From positions 1 through 64,000 of the forward strand of contig NZ_WJPK01000003.1 in NCBI RefSeq assembly GCF_009649685.1: a stretch of DNA of 64,000 nt, read 5' to 3'. Both the position numbers and the translations under genes were made by a program. Source of the stretch: Flavobacteriaceae bacterium EG-1 (lineage in GTDB: Bacteria; Bacteroidota; Bacteroidia; Flavobacteriales; Flavobacteriaceae). Within the stretch, counting starts at the first letter, position 1; every line of letters starts with the position of its first letter. Below, piece by piece: positions 8,287 to 16,499 of this stretch. The notes beneath the pieces were generated by a model. It ran no database searches. It had not been told where the DNA came from and saw nothing but the letters and a program-made list of their open reading frames with translations.

Positions 8287-9789
8287 ATGAATAAGAAAGT
8301 TATATTAATGATTTTAGATGGCTGGGGAATGTCTCCAGACCCTAAAGTTTCTGCCATTGATAATGCGGACACACCCTTTATAGATAGTTTATATACCAAA
8401 TATGCAAATGCTACTTTACGCACAGATGGACTAAATGTTGGTTTACCAGAAGGACAAATGGGTAACAGTGAAGTTGGCCATATGAATTTAGGTGCTGGGC
8501 GAATCGTCTATCAAGAACTAACCAGAATAAATCTGGCAATAAAAAATAATACCCTAAAAGACGAAACAGTTTTAGTTGATGCTTTTAATTATGCAAAAAA
8601 CAATAATAAAAAAGTACATTTTCTAGGTTTATTAAGTGATGGTGGAGTGCATTCACACATAAATCATTTGAAAGGTTTACTCACTGCTGCTAAGGATAAT
8701 GGATTAAAAGATGTTTTTGTACACGCTTTTACAGATGGAAGAGATGTAGATCCAAAATCAGGCTCAAATTTTGTAAAAACGTTACAAGATCATATGTCTG
8801 TAACAGTTGGAGAAATAGCAACCATAACCGGTCGGTATTATGCCATGGACCGAGATAATCGTTGGGAACGTGTTAAACTGGCATATGATGCAATCGCTAA
8901 AGGTATAGGCACATCTACCGATAATATTGTTAAGAGTTTAGAAGACAATTATAGTAATGATGTTACTGATGAGTTTATTAAACCGTTAATTGCTAACTCC
9001 AAAGGTATTGTTTCAGAAGACGATGTTGTAATATTCTTTAATTTCAGAACGGACCGTGGTAGAGAATTAACAAATATGCTGTCTCAAAACGATTTTCCAG
9101 AATTTGATACAAAAAAAATCCCATTGTATTATGTTACAATGACCAATTATGATGATAGTTTTAAAGGAATTAAAGTAATATTTAATAAAGACAACATTTT
9201 AGAGACTATTGGCGAAGTTTTATCTAAAGCTGGTAAAAAACAAATTAGAATTGCTGAAACGGAGAAATATCCGCATGTTACGTTCTTTTTCTCAGGTGGA
9301 CAAGAGGAACCTTTTCCAGGGGAAACTAGAATTTTAAGAAATTCACCAAAGGTTGCTACCTATGATTTAAAACCAGAAATGAGCGCCTACGAACTAACCG
9401 ATGCTTTAGTTGAAGATTTAAAAACACAAGAAGCAGATTTCGTTTGTCTTAATTTTGCAAATGGGGATATGGTAGGTCATACAGGTATAATGGAAGCGGC
9501 AATTAAAGCATGTGAAGCTGTTGACAAATGTGTGAAAAATGTTGTAGAAACTGGATTAGAAAATGGCTATTCTACTATACTTATTGCCGATCATGGAAAT
9601 TGTGAAACAATGATTAACCCCGACGGCTCGCCAAATACAGCGCACACTACCAATCCGGTACCTGTTATCTTAATCGATAACGATCTAAAGGAGATTAAAA
9701 ATGGGGTTCTTGGTGATATAGCACCAACAATATTAAAAATGATAGGTGTTGCACAACCAGAAGCAATGACCTGTAAATCATTAGTTTAA
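8287..9789 (+). CDS. gpmI: 2,3-bisphosphoglycerate-independent phosphoglycerate mutase
   Basis: GpmI interconverts 3- and 2-phosphoglycerate in glycolysis and gluconeogenesis, using two Mn2+ ions. The 500-residue length is typical. Visible landmarks are the N-terminal metal site LMILDGWG, the nucleophile Ser61 in MGNSEVGHMNLGAGR, the insertion domain with FTDGRDVDPKSG and TGRYYAMDRDNRWER, and the C-terminal metal sites NFANGDMVGHTG and IADHGNCE. A candidate promoter lies just upstream, and map follows 24 bases downstream, so the two may be co-transcribed. Confidence 0.97.
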   Translation: MNKKVILMILDGWGMSPDPKVSAIDNADTPFIDSLYTKYANATLRTDGLNVGLPEGQMGNSEVGHMNLGAGRIVYQELTRINLAIKNNTLKDETVLVDAFNYAKNNNKKVHFLGLLSDGGVHSHINHLKGLLTAAKDNGLKDVFVHAFTDGRDVDPKSGSNFVKTLQDHMSVTVGEIATITGRYYAMDRDNRWERVKLAYDAIAKGIGTSTDNIVKSLEDNYSNDVTDEFIKPLIANSKGIVSEDDVVIFFNFRTDRGRELTNMLSQNDFPEFDTKKIPLYYVTMTNYDDSFKGIKVIFNKDNILETIGEVLSKAGKKQIRIAETEKYPHVTFFFSGGQEEPFPGETRILRNSPKVATYDLKPEMSAYELTDALVEDLKTQEADFVCLNFANGDMVGHTGIMEAAIKACEAVDKCVKNVVETGLENGYSTILIADHGNCETMINPDGSPNTAHTTNPVPVILIDNDLKEIKNGVLGDIAPTILKMIGVAQPEAMTCKSLV

Positions 9790-9813
9790 AAAGACTTACT
9801 TACCTTTAACCTT

Positions 9814-10632
9814 ATGATTAAAATTAAATCTGCTGAAGAAATAGAATTAATGCGTGAAAGTGCATTGATAGTTTCAAAAACGTTAGGAATGTTAGCCGCT
9901 GAAATTAAACCGGGTATTACATCTTTGCATTTAGACAAGTTGGCCGAGACATTTATACGAGATCATGGAGCTACTCCTGGTTTCTTAGGGCTATATAATT
10001 TCCCTAACTCCCTTTGTATGAGTCCAAATTCACAAGTTGTACACGGCATACCTAATAACACACCTTTAAAAGACGGAGATATAATATCTATTGATTGTGG
10101 AGCATTAAAAAATGATTTTTATGGTGATCATGCTTACACCTTTGAAGTGGGTGAAGTAAAATCAGAAATTAAGAAACTACTTAAGGTTACAAAAGATTCA
10201 TTATATATTGGTATAAACGAATTTAAAATTGGAAATCGTGTAGGTGATGTTGGCTTTGCCATACAAAAATATACCGAAGACCACGGCTACGGCGTAGTCC
10301 GTGAATTAGTTGGTCATGGCTTAGGACGTAAAATGCACGAGGATCCAGAAATGCCGAATTATGGAAAACGCGGTCGTGGTAAAAAATTTGTAAATGGCAT
10401 GGTCGTTGCCATCGAACCCATGACCAATATGGGTACTAGAAGAATAAAACAACTTAGTGATGGTTGGACAATTCTTACAGCCGATGGGCAACCTAGCGCA
10501 CATTTCGAACATGATGTAGCTCTAGTAGATGGCAAACCAGAGCTCTTATCTACTTTTCAATATATCTATAATGCATTAGGCATAAAAAGTGATGAAGAAG
10601 ACAAGTTTAGGAAGCAAAAATTAGAAATTTAA
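9814..10632 (+). CDS. map: Type I methionine aminopeptidase
   Basis: MAP removes the initiator methionine from nascent proteins in the cytoplasm. The 272-residue protein shows the pita-bread metal ligands in order: VHGIPNN, SIDCGALKNDFYGDHAYTF (two Asp), VGHGLGRKMHEDP (His), AIEPMTN (Glu) and FEHDVAL (Glu). It lacks the N-terminal zinc-finger extension of actinobacterial and eukaryotic forms. It follows gpmI by 24 bases. Confidence 0.97.
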   Translation: MIKIKSAEEIELMRESALIVSKTLGMLAAEIKPGITSLHLDKLAETFIRDHGATPGFLGLYNFPNSLCMSPNSQVVHGIPNNTPLKDGDIISIDCGALKNDFYGDHAYTFEVGEVKSEIKKLLKVTKDSLYIGINEFKIGNRVGDVGFAIQKYTEDHGYGVVRELVGHGLGRKMHEDPEMPNYGKRGRGKKFVNGMVVAIEPMTNMGTRRIKQLSDGWTILTADGQPSAHFEHDVALVDGKPELLSTFQYIYNALGIKSDEEDKFRKQKLEI

Positions 10633-10692
10633 TTCTTTGACTTATCTACTATTAATTTACTCAAAATTTATGAAGTTAAATTAGATATTAAC

Positions 10693-11457
10693 TTGAAGAA
10701 ACTTTTCAAATTAATCTTAAATATTATTCCTAGACCATTACTCATAAAGATGAGCTATTGGGCACGGCCTATACTTGCTTTTTTTATGCAAGGCGATAAG
10801 TATACTGACCCTATTGATGGGAAAAGTTTTAAAAGTTTTCTACCTTATGGTTATGAAAGCCAAAGAGAAAATGTACTTGCTCCTGCAACCTTATCATTAG
10901 AACGGCATCGTTTACTATGGTTATATTTAAAAAATGAAACTAATTTCTTCACTGCAAAATTAAACCTATTACATTTCGCACCTGAACAGGCGTTCTATAA
11001 ACGATTTAAATCATTAAACAATCTCGATTACATCACCACTGATTTAAATTCACCCTTAGCAGACGTTAAGGCCGATATTTGCGCACTCCCATTCAATGAT
11101 GAATCTTTCGATGTTATATTATGCAACCATGTTTTAGAACACATACCTGATGACACGAAGGCTATGACCGAATTGTATCGTGTATTAAAGCCGGGAGGAT
11201 GGGGAATTTTTCAGATACCCCAAGATTTAAACAGACTTAAAACCTTTGAGGATAATAGTATTGTTGATAAAAAAGAACGTGCTAGAATTTTTGGTCAGTA
11301 TGATCATGTACGAATTTATGGTCGCGATTATTTTAATAAGTTACGTAGTATAGGCTTTGCGGTAGAGGAAATTGACTACACCTCTAAGTTATCAACAGAA
11401 GAAATTGAAAAATACAGACTAGCTAAAGGAGAAATTATTCCATTAGTACGTAAGTAG
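10693..11457 (+). CDS. Class I SAM-dependent methyltransferase, TTG start
   Basis: This 254-residue protein has a Methyltransf_11-type fold: an acidic motif after YITTDL, a core stretch LPFNDESFDVILCNHVLEH, then YRVLKPGGWGIFQIP. Only a TTG (10693) gives the N-terminus MKKLFKLILNIIPRPLL; the nearest ATG upstream (10670) is in another frame and stops at once. An internal ATG at residue 20 is the alternative. The basic, hydrophobic N-terminus suggests membrane association. The substrate is unknown. The gene lies 60 bases after map and converges on apbE with no gap. Confidence 0.82.
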   Translation: MKKLFKLILNIIPRPLLIKMSYWARPILAFFMQGDKYTDPIDGKSFKSFLPYGYESQRENVLAPATLSLERHRLLWLYLKNETNFFTAKLNLLHFAPEQAFYKRFKSLNNLDYITTDLNSPLADVKADICALPFNDESFDVILCNHVLEHIPDDTKAMTELYRVLKPGGWGIFQIPQDLNRLKTFEDNSIVDKKERARIFGQYDHVRIYGRDYFNKLRSIGFAVEEIDYTSKLSTEEIEKYRLAKGEIIPLVRK

Positions 11458-12522
11458 TTAGTTTACAACTAAAAGTTTTTTAAAACCTTCAGTCATATAC
11501 TCCTGTATAACTCCAGTTTTATCCGAATAAACTATGTACGCATCTAACTCTTTATGAATATCCAATAATTTTTTAACTTCAAGTAAATCCATTGCCATAA
11601 AGGAAGTAGCATAACTATCGGCAGTAGCGCAGTTAGATGCAAAAACTGTCACTCCTAATGTGGTAGAATTTTTAGTAAATCCTGTTAAAGGATTAATGGT
11701 ATGCACATACTTCTCACCGGTCTCATCATCAATTCGGAATTTAATGTAATTTCCCGAAGAAGCCATTGCCCTATCTTTTAGATGTATTAATTGTTTGGGT
11801 CCATTATTCGATTCAGTATCAGGATCATCAATGCCTATTACCCATTTTTTTCCCTTTATAGTATTTATTCCTTTTGCAACAACTTCTCCCCCTACTTCTA
11901 CCAAGTAATTATCAATTCCTTTTTCATCTAACATTACAGCCAATCGATCAATAGAATATCCCTTTGCAATAGCATTAAAATCAAATTTTATTTGAGAATA
12001 TTCTTTTTTAATCGTATGATTATCTAGAAGGTGGACTTTTTCAAACCCAACATATTCTAAAAGACTGTCTACCTTAACACTATCGAGTTTAATTTTATTC
12101 CCTGGTCCAAACCCCCAAGCATCAACTAAAACACCTACGGTAGGATCAAAATAACCTTTAGTCTCAATATTCACTTTCTTAGAAAGTTTAAAAACTTCTT
12201 GAAACATATGATCCACACTCAGTGTGGAATCTCCACTATTTATTTTAGAAATATCTGAAGTTGGAATATAAGTAGACATTGACTGATTAATGGCTGCAAA
12301 AACAGAATCTATATCCTTTTGATAATCTAGTTTACTTTTTGCAATATAGATTATGCTATAACTTGTACCTAGTGCTCCTCCGACATTTTGATTTTTGACT
12401 AATGTTGGCGCGTTCGTACATGACGATAGTAAAGTACCACTAAAAATTATACAGTATATAATTACTTTATTAACTTTTAGTTGATAACCACCAATTTGTA
12501 ACAGAGTAAACCTAAAATGCAT
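11458..12522 (-). CDS. apbE: FAD:protein FMN transferase
   Basis: ApbE attaches FMN from FAD to a Thr in target proteins, including NqrB and NqrC, outside the cytoplasmic membrane. The 354-residue protein has a signal ending in a lipobox-like GTLLSSC (Cys near residue 35), so it is probably a periplasmic lipoprotein. Family landmarks are YFDPTVGVLVDAWGFG, FDFNAIAKGYSIDRLA, the nucleotide-binding VEVGGEVVAKG and KYVHTINPLTGF. The ATG at 12522 is used because no other good start precedes the signal sequence. It follows the nqr operon on the same strand, where its substrates are encoded. Confidence 0.96.
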   Translation of the reverse strand: MHFRFTLLQIGGYQLKVNKVIIYCIIFSGTLLSSCTNAPTLVKNQNVGGALGTSYSIIYIAKSKLDYQKDIDSVFAAINQSMSTYIPTSDISKINSGDSTLSVDHMFQEVFKLSKKVNIETKGYFDPTVGVLVDAWGFGPGNKIKLDSVKVDSLLEYVGFEKVHLLDNHTIKKEYSQIKFDFNAIAKGYSIDRLAVMLDEKGIDNYLVEVGGEVVAKGINTIKGKKWVIGIDDPDTESNNGPKQLIHLKDRAMASSGNYIKFRIDDETGEKYVHTINPLTGFTKNSTTLGVTVFASNCATADSYATSFMAMDLLEVKKLLDIHKELDAYIVYSDKTGVIQEYMTEGFKKLLVVN

Positions 12523-12549
12523 ACAATAATTAATATTTAAAATCCATTC

Positions 12550-12909
12550 TTACATTTCAATAAGACCAACATAATCTACTATATATTCTTCATTCAAATA
12601 AACTGGCAAAGACCGATCTTTTGCATTAAAAAGTCCAACCCCAGCATAATAAACCATTGCTTCATGTTTGAGCGCATGATCTTTCATTTTACTCATAAAA
12701 ACACTATTATAAACTGTAGGATCTTCAGGAAAAGGAATACTTCTTACTATAATAAAATGTAACTTTTTATCTTTCAAACATACAAATTGTGGATTTTTTT
12801 CAGGTGAACTATTTACACCCATAAATTCGAAACCGTTAGCCTCCAATTCTCTTCCCACAATATTCATTGCGAGATTATGCAGTTCTTGATCTGTAAGAGG
12901 AACACTCAT
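12550..12909 (-). CDS. Small conserved protein between nqrF and apbE
   Basis: The protein is 119 residues, soluble by appearance, with no signal peptide or membrane segment. Visible stretches are ELEANGFEFMGVNSSPEKNPQFVC, LHFIIVRSIPFPEDP and a C-terminal VYLNEEYIVDYVGLIEM. I recall similar proteins at this place in flavobacterial genomes, often loosely labelled as part of NqrF. It has none of the iron-sulfur or flavin motifs of NqrF, so that label would be wrong. Its position between nqrF and apbE suggests a role in Nqr assembly, flavinylation or regulation (inference). The upstream hairpin at 12922-12960 sits 12 bases before its ATG. Confidence 0.8.
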   Translation of the reverse strand: MSVPLTDQELHNLAMNIVGRELEANGFEFMGVNSSPEKNPQFVCLKDKKLHFIIVRSIPFPEDPTVYNSVFMSKMKDHALKHEAMVYYAGVGLFNAKDRSLPVYLNEEYIVDYVGLIEM

Positions 12910-12921
12910 AATAGATTAAAT

Positions 12922-12960
12922 AAAAAAAAACCTGACAAGTGTAATACTTTTGTCAGGTTT
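12922..12960 (-). terminator. Rho-independent terminator or attenuator after nqrF
   Basis: A perfect 11-bp stem (12928-12938 with 12950-12960) and an 11-base loop are followed, on the minus strand, by a T-run (12927-12922). It ends the nqr operon. Because the next ATG is at 12909, transcripts reaching that gene from upstream must pass through this hairpin. Confidence 0.85.
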
Positions 12961-13015
12961 GTTATGTTTATTGGTTAATATCGCTATTTGAGATAATACA
13001 AAATTGAATTTTATA

Positions 13016-14323
13016 TTATCCACCAAAATCGTCAAAACGAATATGCTCATCTGGTATACCAAAATCTTCACCCATTTTTTGAACTGCTTTATTCATTAAT
13101 GGTGGTCCACAGAAATATAATTCAATATCCTCAGGGGCTTCGTGCTGACTTAAATAATTATCAATTACACAATTATGAATAAAACCAACAAAACCATCTC
13201 CTGGAGCATCTATATTCTCCTTTACTTTCCAATTATCCTCTTCTAATGGCTCGGATAGCGCCAAAAAGAATCTAAAGTTTGGAAACTCTTTTTCTAACTG
13301 ATAAAAGTGATCCAAATAGAACAATTCTCTTTTTGAACGTCCACCATACCAATAAGTCACTTTTCTACCTGTTTTTAAGGTTTTAAATAAATGATATAAA
13401 TGTGAGCGCATTGGTGCCATTCCAGCTCCACCGCCTACATACAACATTTCCGACTCAGATTCATTAATAAAAAATTCACCGTAAGGTCCTGAAATGACTA
13501 CTTTATCCCCAGGTTTTTGCGCAAAAATATATGAAGATGCAACTCCAGGATTTACAGACATCCATCCATTCTTAGAACGATCCCAAGGTGGAGTAGCAAT
13601 ACGAACATTTAACATAATCTCACGTCCTTCAGCTGGAAAAGAAGCCATTGAATAAGCGCGCTCCACAGTTTCAGTATTCTTCATAACTAAAGGCCAAAGT
13701 CCAAATTTATCCCATTCGGCCTGAAATTTATCAGGTGTTTCATGCTCTTCAGGGTGAGCAGTAATATCTATATCAGAATATTTAATTTCGCAAGGTGGAA
13801 TCTCTATTTGAATATAACCTCCTGCTTTATAACCCATATCTTCTGGAATTTCAACCACAAATTCCTTAATAAACGAAGCAACATTATAATTACGTACAAC
13901 AGTAGCATCCCATTTTTTTATTCCGAAAACTTCTTCAGGAATCGTAATCTCCATATCCTGCTTAACTTTTACCTGACAAGCTAAACGTGCTCCATGGTTC
14001 AATTCTTTTTTAGAAAAGTGCGGAGTTTCGGTAGGCAATGCTTCACCACCACCAGAAAGAACATGACATTCGCACTGAATACATGTACCACCTCCACCAC
14101 ATGCAGAAGGTAAAAATATTTTTTGATTACCTAAAGTTGTTAACAATGAACTACCTGAACCAACCTCAACCTTCTTTTCTCCATTTATGGTAATGGTTAC
14201 CGGTCCGGATGGGGAAAGTTTTTCTTTGGTAAAGAGCAATAATGCCACCAACATTAATAAAAGAATAAGAAACGCAACAACTGTAATTAATATGGTTCCT
14301 CCAGTACTTGTAGCTAAAATCAT
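13016..14323 (-). CDS. nqrF: Na+-translocating NADH:quinone reductase subunit F
   Basis: NqrF is the NADH-oxidising subunit: hydride passes to FAD, then to a 2Fe-2S cluster, then into the membrane subunits. The 435 residues comprise one N-terminal membrane helix (about 9-31), a ferredoxin-type domain with cluster ligands C75, C81, C84 and C116, and a ferredoxin-NADP reductase-like module with the FAD motif RAYSMASFP and the NADH-binding GGGAGMAPMRSH. The C-terminus ends in FDDFGG. It lies 2 bases after nqrE and is the last core gene before the terminator. Confidence 0.97.
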   Translation of the reverse strand: MILATSTGGTILITVVAFLILLLMLVALLLFTKEKLSPSGPVTITINGEKKVEVGSGSSLLTTLGNQKIFLPSACGGGGTCIQCECHVLSGGGEALPTETPHFSKKELNHGARLACQVKVKQDMEITIPEEVFGIKKWDATVVRNYNVASFIKEFVVEIPEDMGYKAGGYIQIEIPPCEIKYSDIDITAHPEEHETPDKFQAEWDKFGLWPLVMKNTETVERAYSMASFPAEGREIMLNVRIATPPWDRSKNGWMSVNPGVASSYIFAQKPGDKVVISGPYGEFFINESESEMLYVGGGAGMAPMRSHLYHLFKTLKTGRKVTYWYGGRSKRELFYLDHFYQLEKEFPNFRFFLALSEPLEEDNWKVKENIDAPGDGFVGFIHNCVIDNYLSQHEAPEDIELYFCGPPLMNKAVQKMGEDFGIPDEHIRFDDFGG

Positions 14324-14325
14324 TT

Positions 14326-15090
14326 CTACTTTTTTATAGCATCGTTATAAGAAATCTCATTTTCGTCGATTTCATTCTTTTTATTTTTATTCAACTCTAA
14401 TGTTCCTAAATCTTCTGATTCAATCTTTTCCACAGCAGTTTCAGTTTCAACAGATTCTTCAGAGTCACCTCCGCCAGTTAACATACCTCCAAAACTCTGA
14501 AAACCTATACCCATTAAACCAGTAATAATAAACGTAATACCTAAACCTCTAAGTGGAGCTGGCACATTGGAATATCTAATTTTCTCACGTATAGCAGCAA
14601 TTGCTAATATTGCCAAAAACCAACCAATTCCAGAACTTACACCATAATTAAAAGCAAGTCCAAAAGTTTCTATTTCTCTAGCCTGCATAAATAATGAGCC
14701 TCCAAGAATAGCACAGTTAACAGCAATTAATGGCAAGAATATACCTAAAGAGTTATATAATGATGGTGAAAACTTCTCAACAACTATTTCAACTAATTGC
14801 ACCATTGTGGCAATTGTAGCAATAAACAAAATAAAAGATAGAAAGCTCAAGTTGTACTCGGCATATTCTGGACCTAACCACGCCAATGCACCATCTTGCA
14901 GTAAATATTTATCTAACAACCAATTCATAGGTACCGTAACGGCCAAAACAAAAATAACTGCAGCTCCTAAACCAACAGCGGTCGCTACTTTCTTTGATAC
15001 CGCCAAATAAGAACACATTCCTAAGAACACAGCAAAAACCATGTTATCAATAAAAATGGACTTAAAAAATAATTCTATATGCTCTAACAT
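14326..15090 (-). CDS. nqrE: Na+-translocating NADH:quinone reductase subunit E, with acidic C-terminal tail
   Basis: NqrE is a six-helix membrane subunit that with NqrD forms a pseudo-symmetric pair coordinating a membrane iron centre. The membrane core matches the family, including YLAVSKKVATAVGLG and VNCAILGGSLFM with the conserved Cys. At 254 residues it is about 50 longer than the roughly 200-residue proteobacterial form. The extra part (from about residue 205) is charged and low in complexity (GGGDSEESVETETAVEKIES). I believe such tails occur in other flavobacteria, but their role is unknown. Confidence 0.95.
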   Translation of the reverse strand: MLEHIELFFKSIFIDNMVFAVFLGMCSYLAVSKKVATAVGLGAAVIFVLAVTVPMNWLLDKYLLQDGALAWLGPEYAEYNLSFLSFILFIATIATMVQLVEIVVEKFSPSLYNSLGIFLPLIAVNCAILGGSLFMQAREIETFGLAFNYGVSSGIGWFLAILAIAAIREKIRYSNVPAPLRGLGITFIITGLMGIGFQSFGGMLTGGGDSEESVETETAVEKIESEDLGTLELNKNKKNEIDENEISYNDAIKK

Positions 15091-15101
15091 AACTCCTTAA
15101 T

Positions 15102-15749
15102 TTAATTATCTTCTACCAATGCCGGGTTTCGCGAACGTTGCACCCATATAATAATACCTACTACAATAAGTGCTGCCGGTGGAATAATCATAAAACCATT
15201 ATTCTCATAACCCGTGGCATAAAGTCCTGTTTTAGCAATTGGATCTCCTAAAACAGGAAAACCTAATAAAGTACCAGAACCTAATAATTCTCTAAAAAAA
15301 CCAACAATTATTAAAATAATTCCATATCCCAAAGAGTTTCCAATTCCATCTAGAAAAGATCTCCAAGGTCCATTTGCTAAAGCAAACGCCTCAAAACGCC
15401 CCATGATAATACAATTAGTAATAATTAAACCAACAAATACTGATAAGGTTTTACTCAATTCATAAGCAAAAGCTTTTAGAACTTGATCTACAATAATTAC
15501 CAATGCAGCAACCACGATTAACTGAACGATGATACGTATTTTAGATGGTATAATGTTACGCATTAATGAAATGACAACGTTACCAAGACCCAAAACAAAC
15601 ATTACCGCTACTGCCATTACTATGGAAGCCTTTAACTCAGCTGTAATTGCTAATGCAGAACATATACCCAATACCTGAATGGTAATTGGATTATTATCAG
15701 CAAGAGGGTCTAAAATTAAATTAGTATCTTTTTTTGAAAGTAATCCCAT
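15102..15749 (-). CDS. nqrD: Na+-translocating NADH:quinone reductase subunit D
   Basis: NqrD is a 215-residue integral membrane subunit homologous to NqrE. It shows the expected hydrophobic segments and the conserved LIITNCIIMGRFEAFA, whose Cys contributes to the intramembrane iron site, and the mirrored LGICSALAIT. It is separated from nqrC by one base and from nqrE by 11 bases, inside a tightly packed operon. Confidence 0.96.
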   Translation of the reverse strand: MGLLSKKDTNLILDPLADNNPITIQVLGICSALAITAELKASIVMAVAVMFVLGLGNVVISLMRNIIPSKIRIIVQLIVVAALVIIVDQVLKAFAYELSKTLSVFVGLIITNCIIMGRFEAFALANGPWRSFLDGIGNSLGYGIILIIVGFFRELLGSGTLLGFPVLGDPIAKTGLYATGYENNGFMIIPPAALIVVGIIIWVQRSRNPALVEDN

Positions 15750-15750
15750 A

Positions 15751-16497
15751 TTATTTAACTCTAATGGTTTCTAAATAACCTTTATATAAATTAACGCTTT
15801 CTTTAATCATAGCAGATACACCATTACCAGTAATTGTTGCTCCAGCCATGGCATCTACTTCATTATCATCTTTTGTATTATTTAAAGGATCATTATTTCC
15901 TTTTACAACAGCAATACCCGCATATTTAGATCCCTTTAAAATGGTTTCTCCAGTAAAGTCGTCCATAAAATAGCGTTGTTTAATATTTGCTCCTAACCCA
16001 GGTGTTTCACCTTTGTGATCAAAATATACTCCTTGTACGGTCATTGTATCATCTAATGCAATAAAACCCCAAATGGCATCCCATAAACCTTTACCATACA
16101 TTGGAATAATGTAGAACTTTTTTCCTTCTTTATCTCCTATAAATAGCGGAAGTTTAAATGGTTCACCTTTCTTTTTTGCAGCCAATTGTTTTTTCAAATC
16201 AATTAGATATGCCTCATCATTTTTAGTTACTTTATCACCTTCAATGACTAATTGCTCCTTTATATAATTATTAAATTCGCTTTCAACTTTATCAGTAGGT
16301 ATAAAACTAACACTAGATTCGTCGTTTTCATTTACACCCATGGCATAAAGGATATTCTGTTGCTTTTCGAACCTTTCATTTTCTTTAATATTCGGGCGCA
16401 AACCTGAGGCTAAAAAAGCCAAAATTGACCCTACAACGACTACCATAATAGTTGCAAAAATTATGGTATAACTATTTTTATCAGTATTGATTGCCAT
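15751..16497 (-). CDS. nqrC: Na+-translocating NADH:quinone reductase subunit C
   Basis: NqrC carries covalent FMN on a Thr. The 248 residues have one N-terminal membrane helix (about 11-31) and a periplasmic FMN-binding domain with GLWDAIWGFIALD and GETPGLGANI. The flavinylation site reads A218-G-A-T221-I-T rather than the usual SGATxT: the acceptor Thr is kept but Ser is replaced by Ala. apbE is encoded downstream. The gap to nqrB is 2 bases. Confidence 0.96.
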   Translation of the reverse strand: MAINTDKNSYTIIFATIMVVVVGSILAFLASGLRPNIKENERFEKQQNILYAMGVNENDESSVSFIPTDKVESEFNNYIKEQLVIEGDKVTKNDEAYLIDLKKQLAAKKKGEPFKLPLFIGDKEGKKFYIIPMYGKGLWDAIWGFIALDDTMTVQGVYFDHKGETPGLGANIKQRYFMDDFTGETILKGSKYAGIAVVKGNNDPLNNTKDDNEVDAMAGATITGNGVSAMIKESVNLYKGYLETIRVK

Positions 16498-16499
16498 GC

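Noticed and set aside
12550-12909. Small protein as a piece of NqrF
   Set aside because: The full NqrF with all motifs lies at 13016-14323, and this protein has neither the iron-sulfur nor the flavin motifs.
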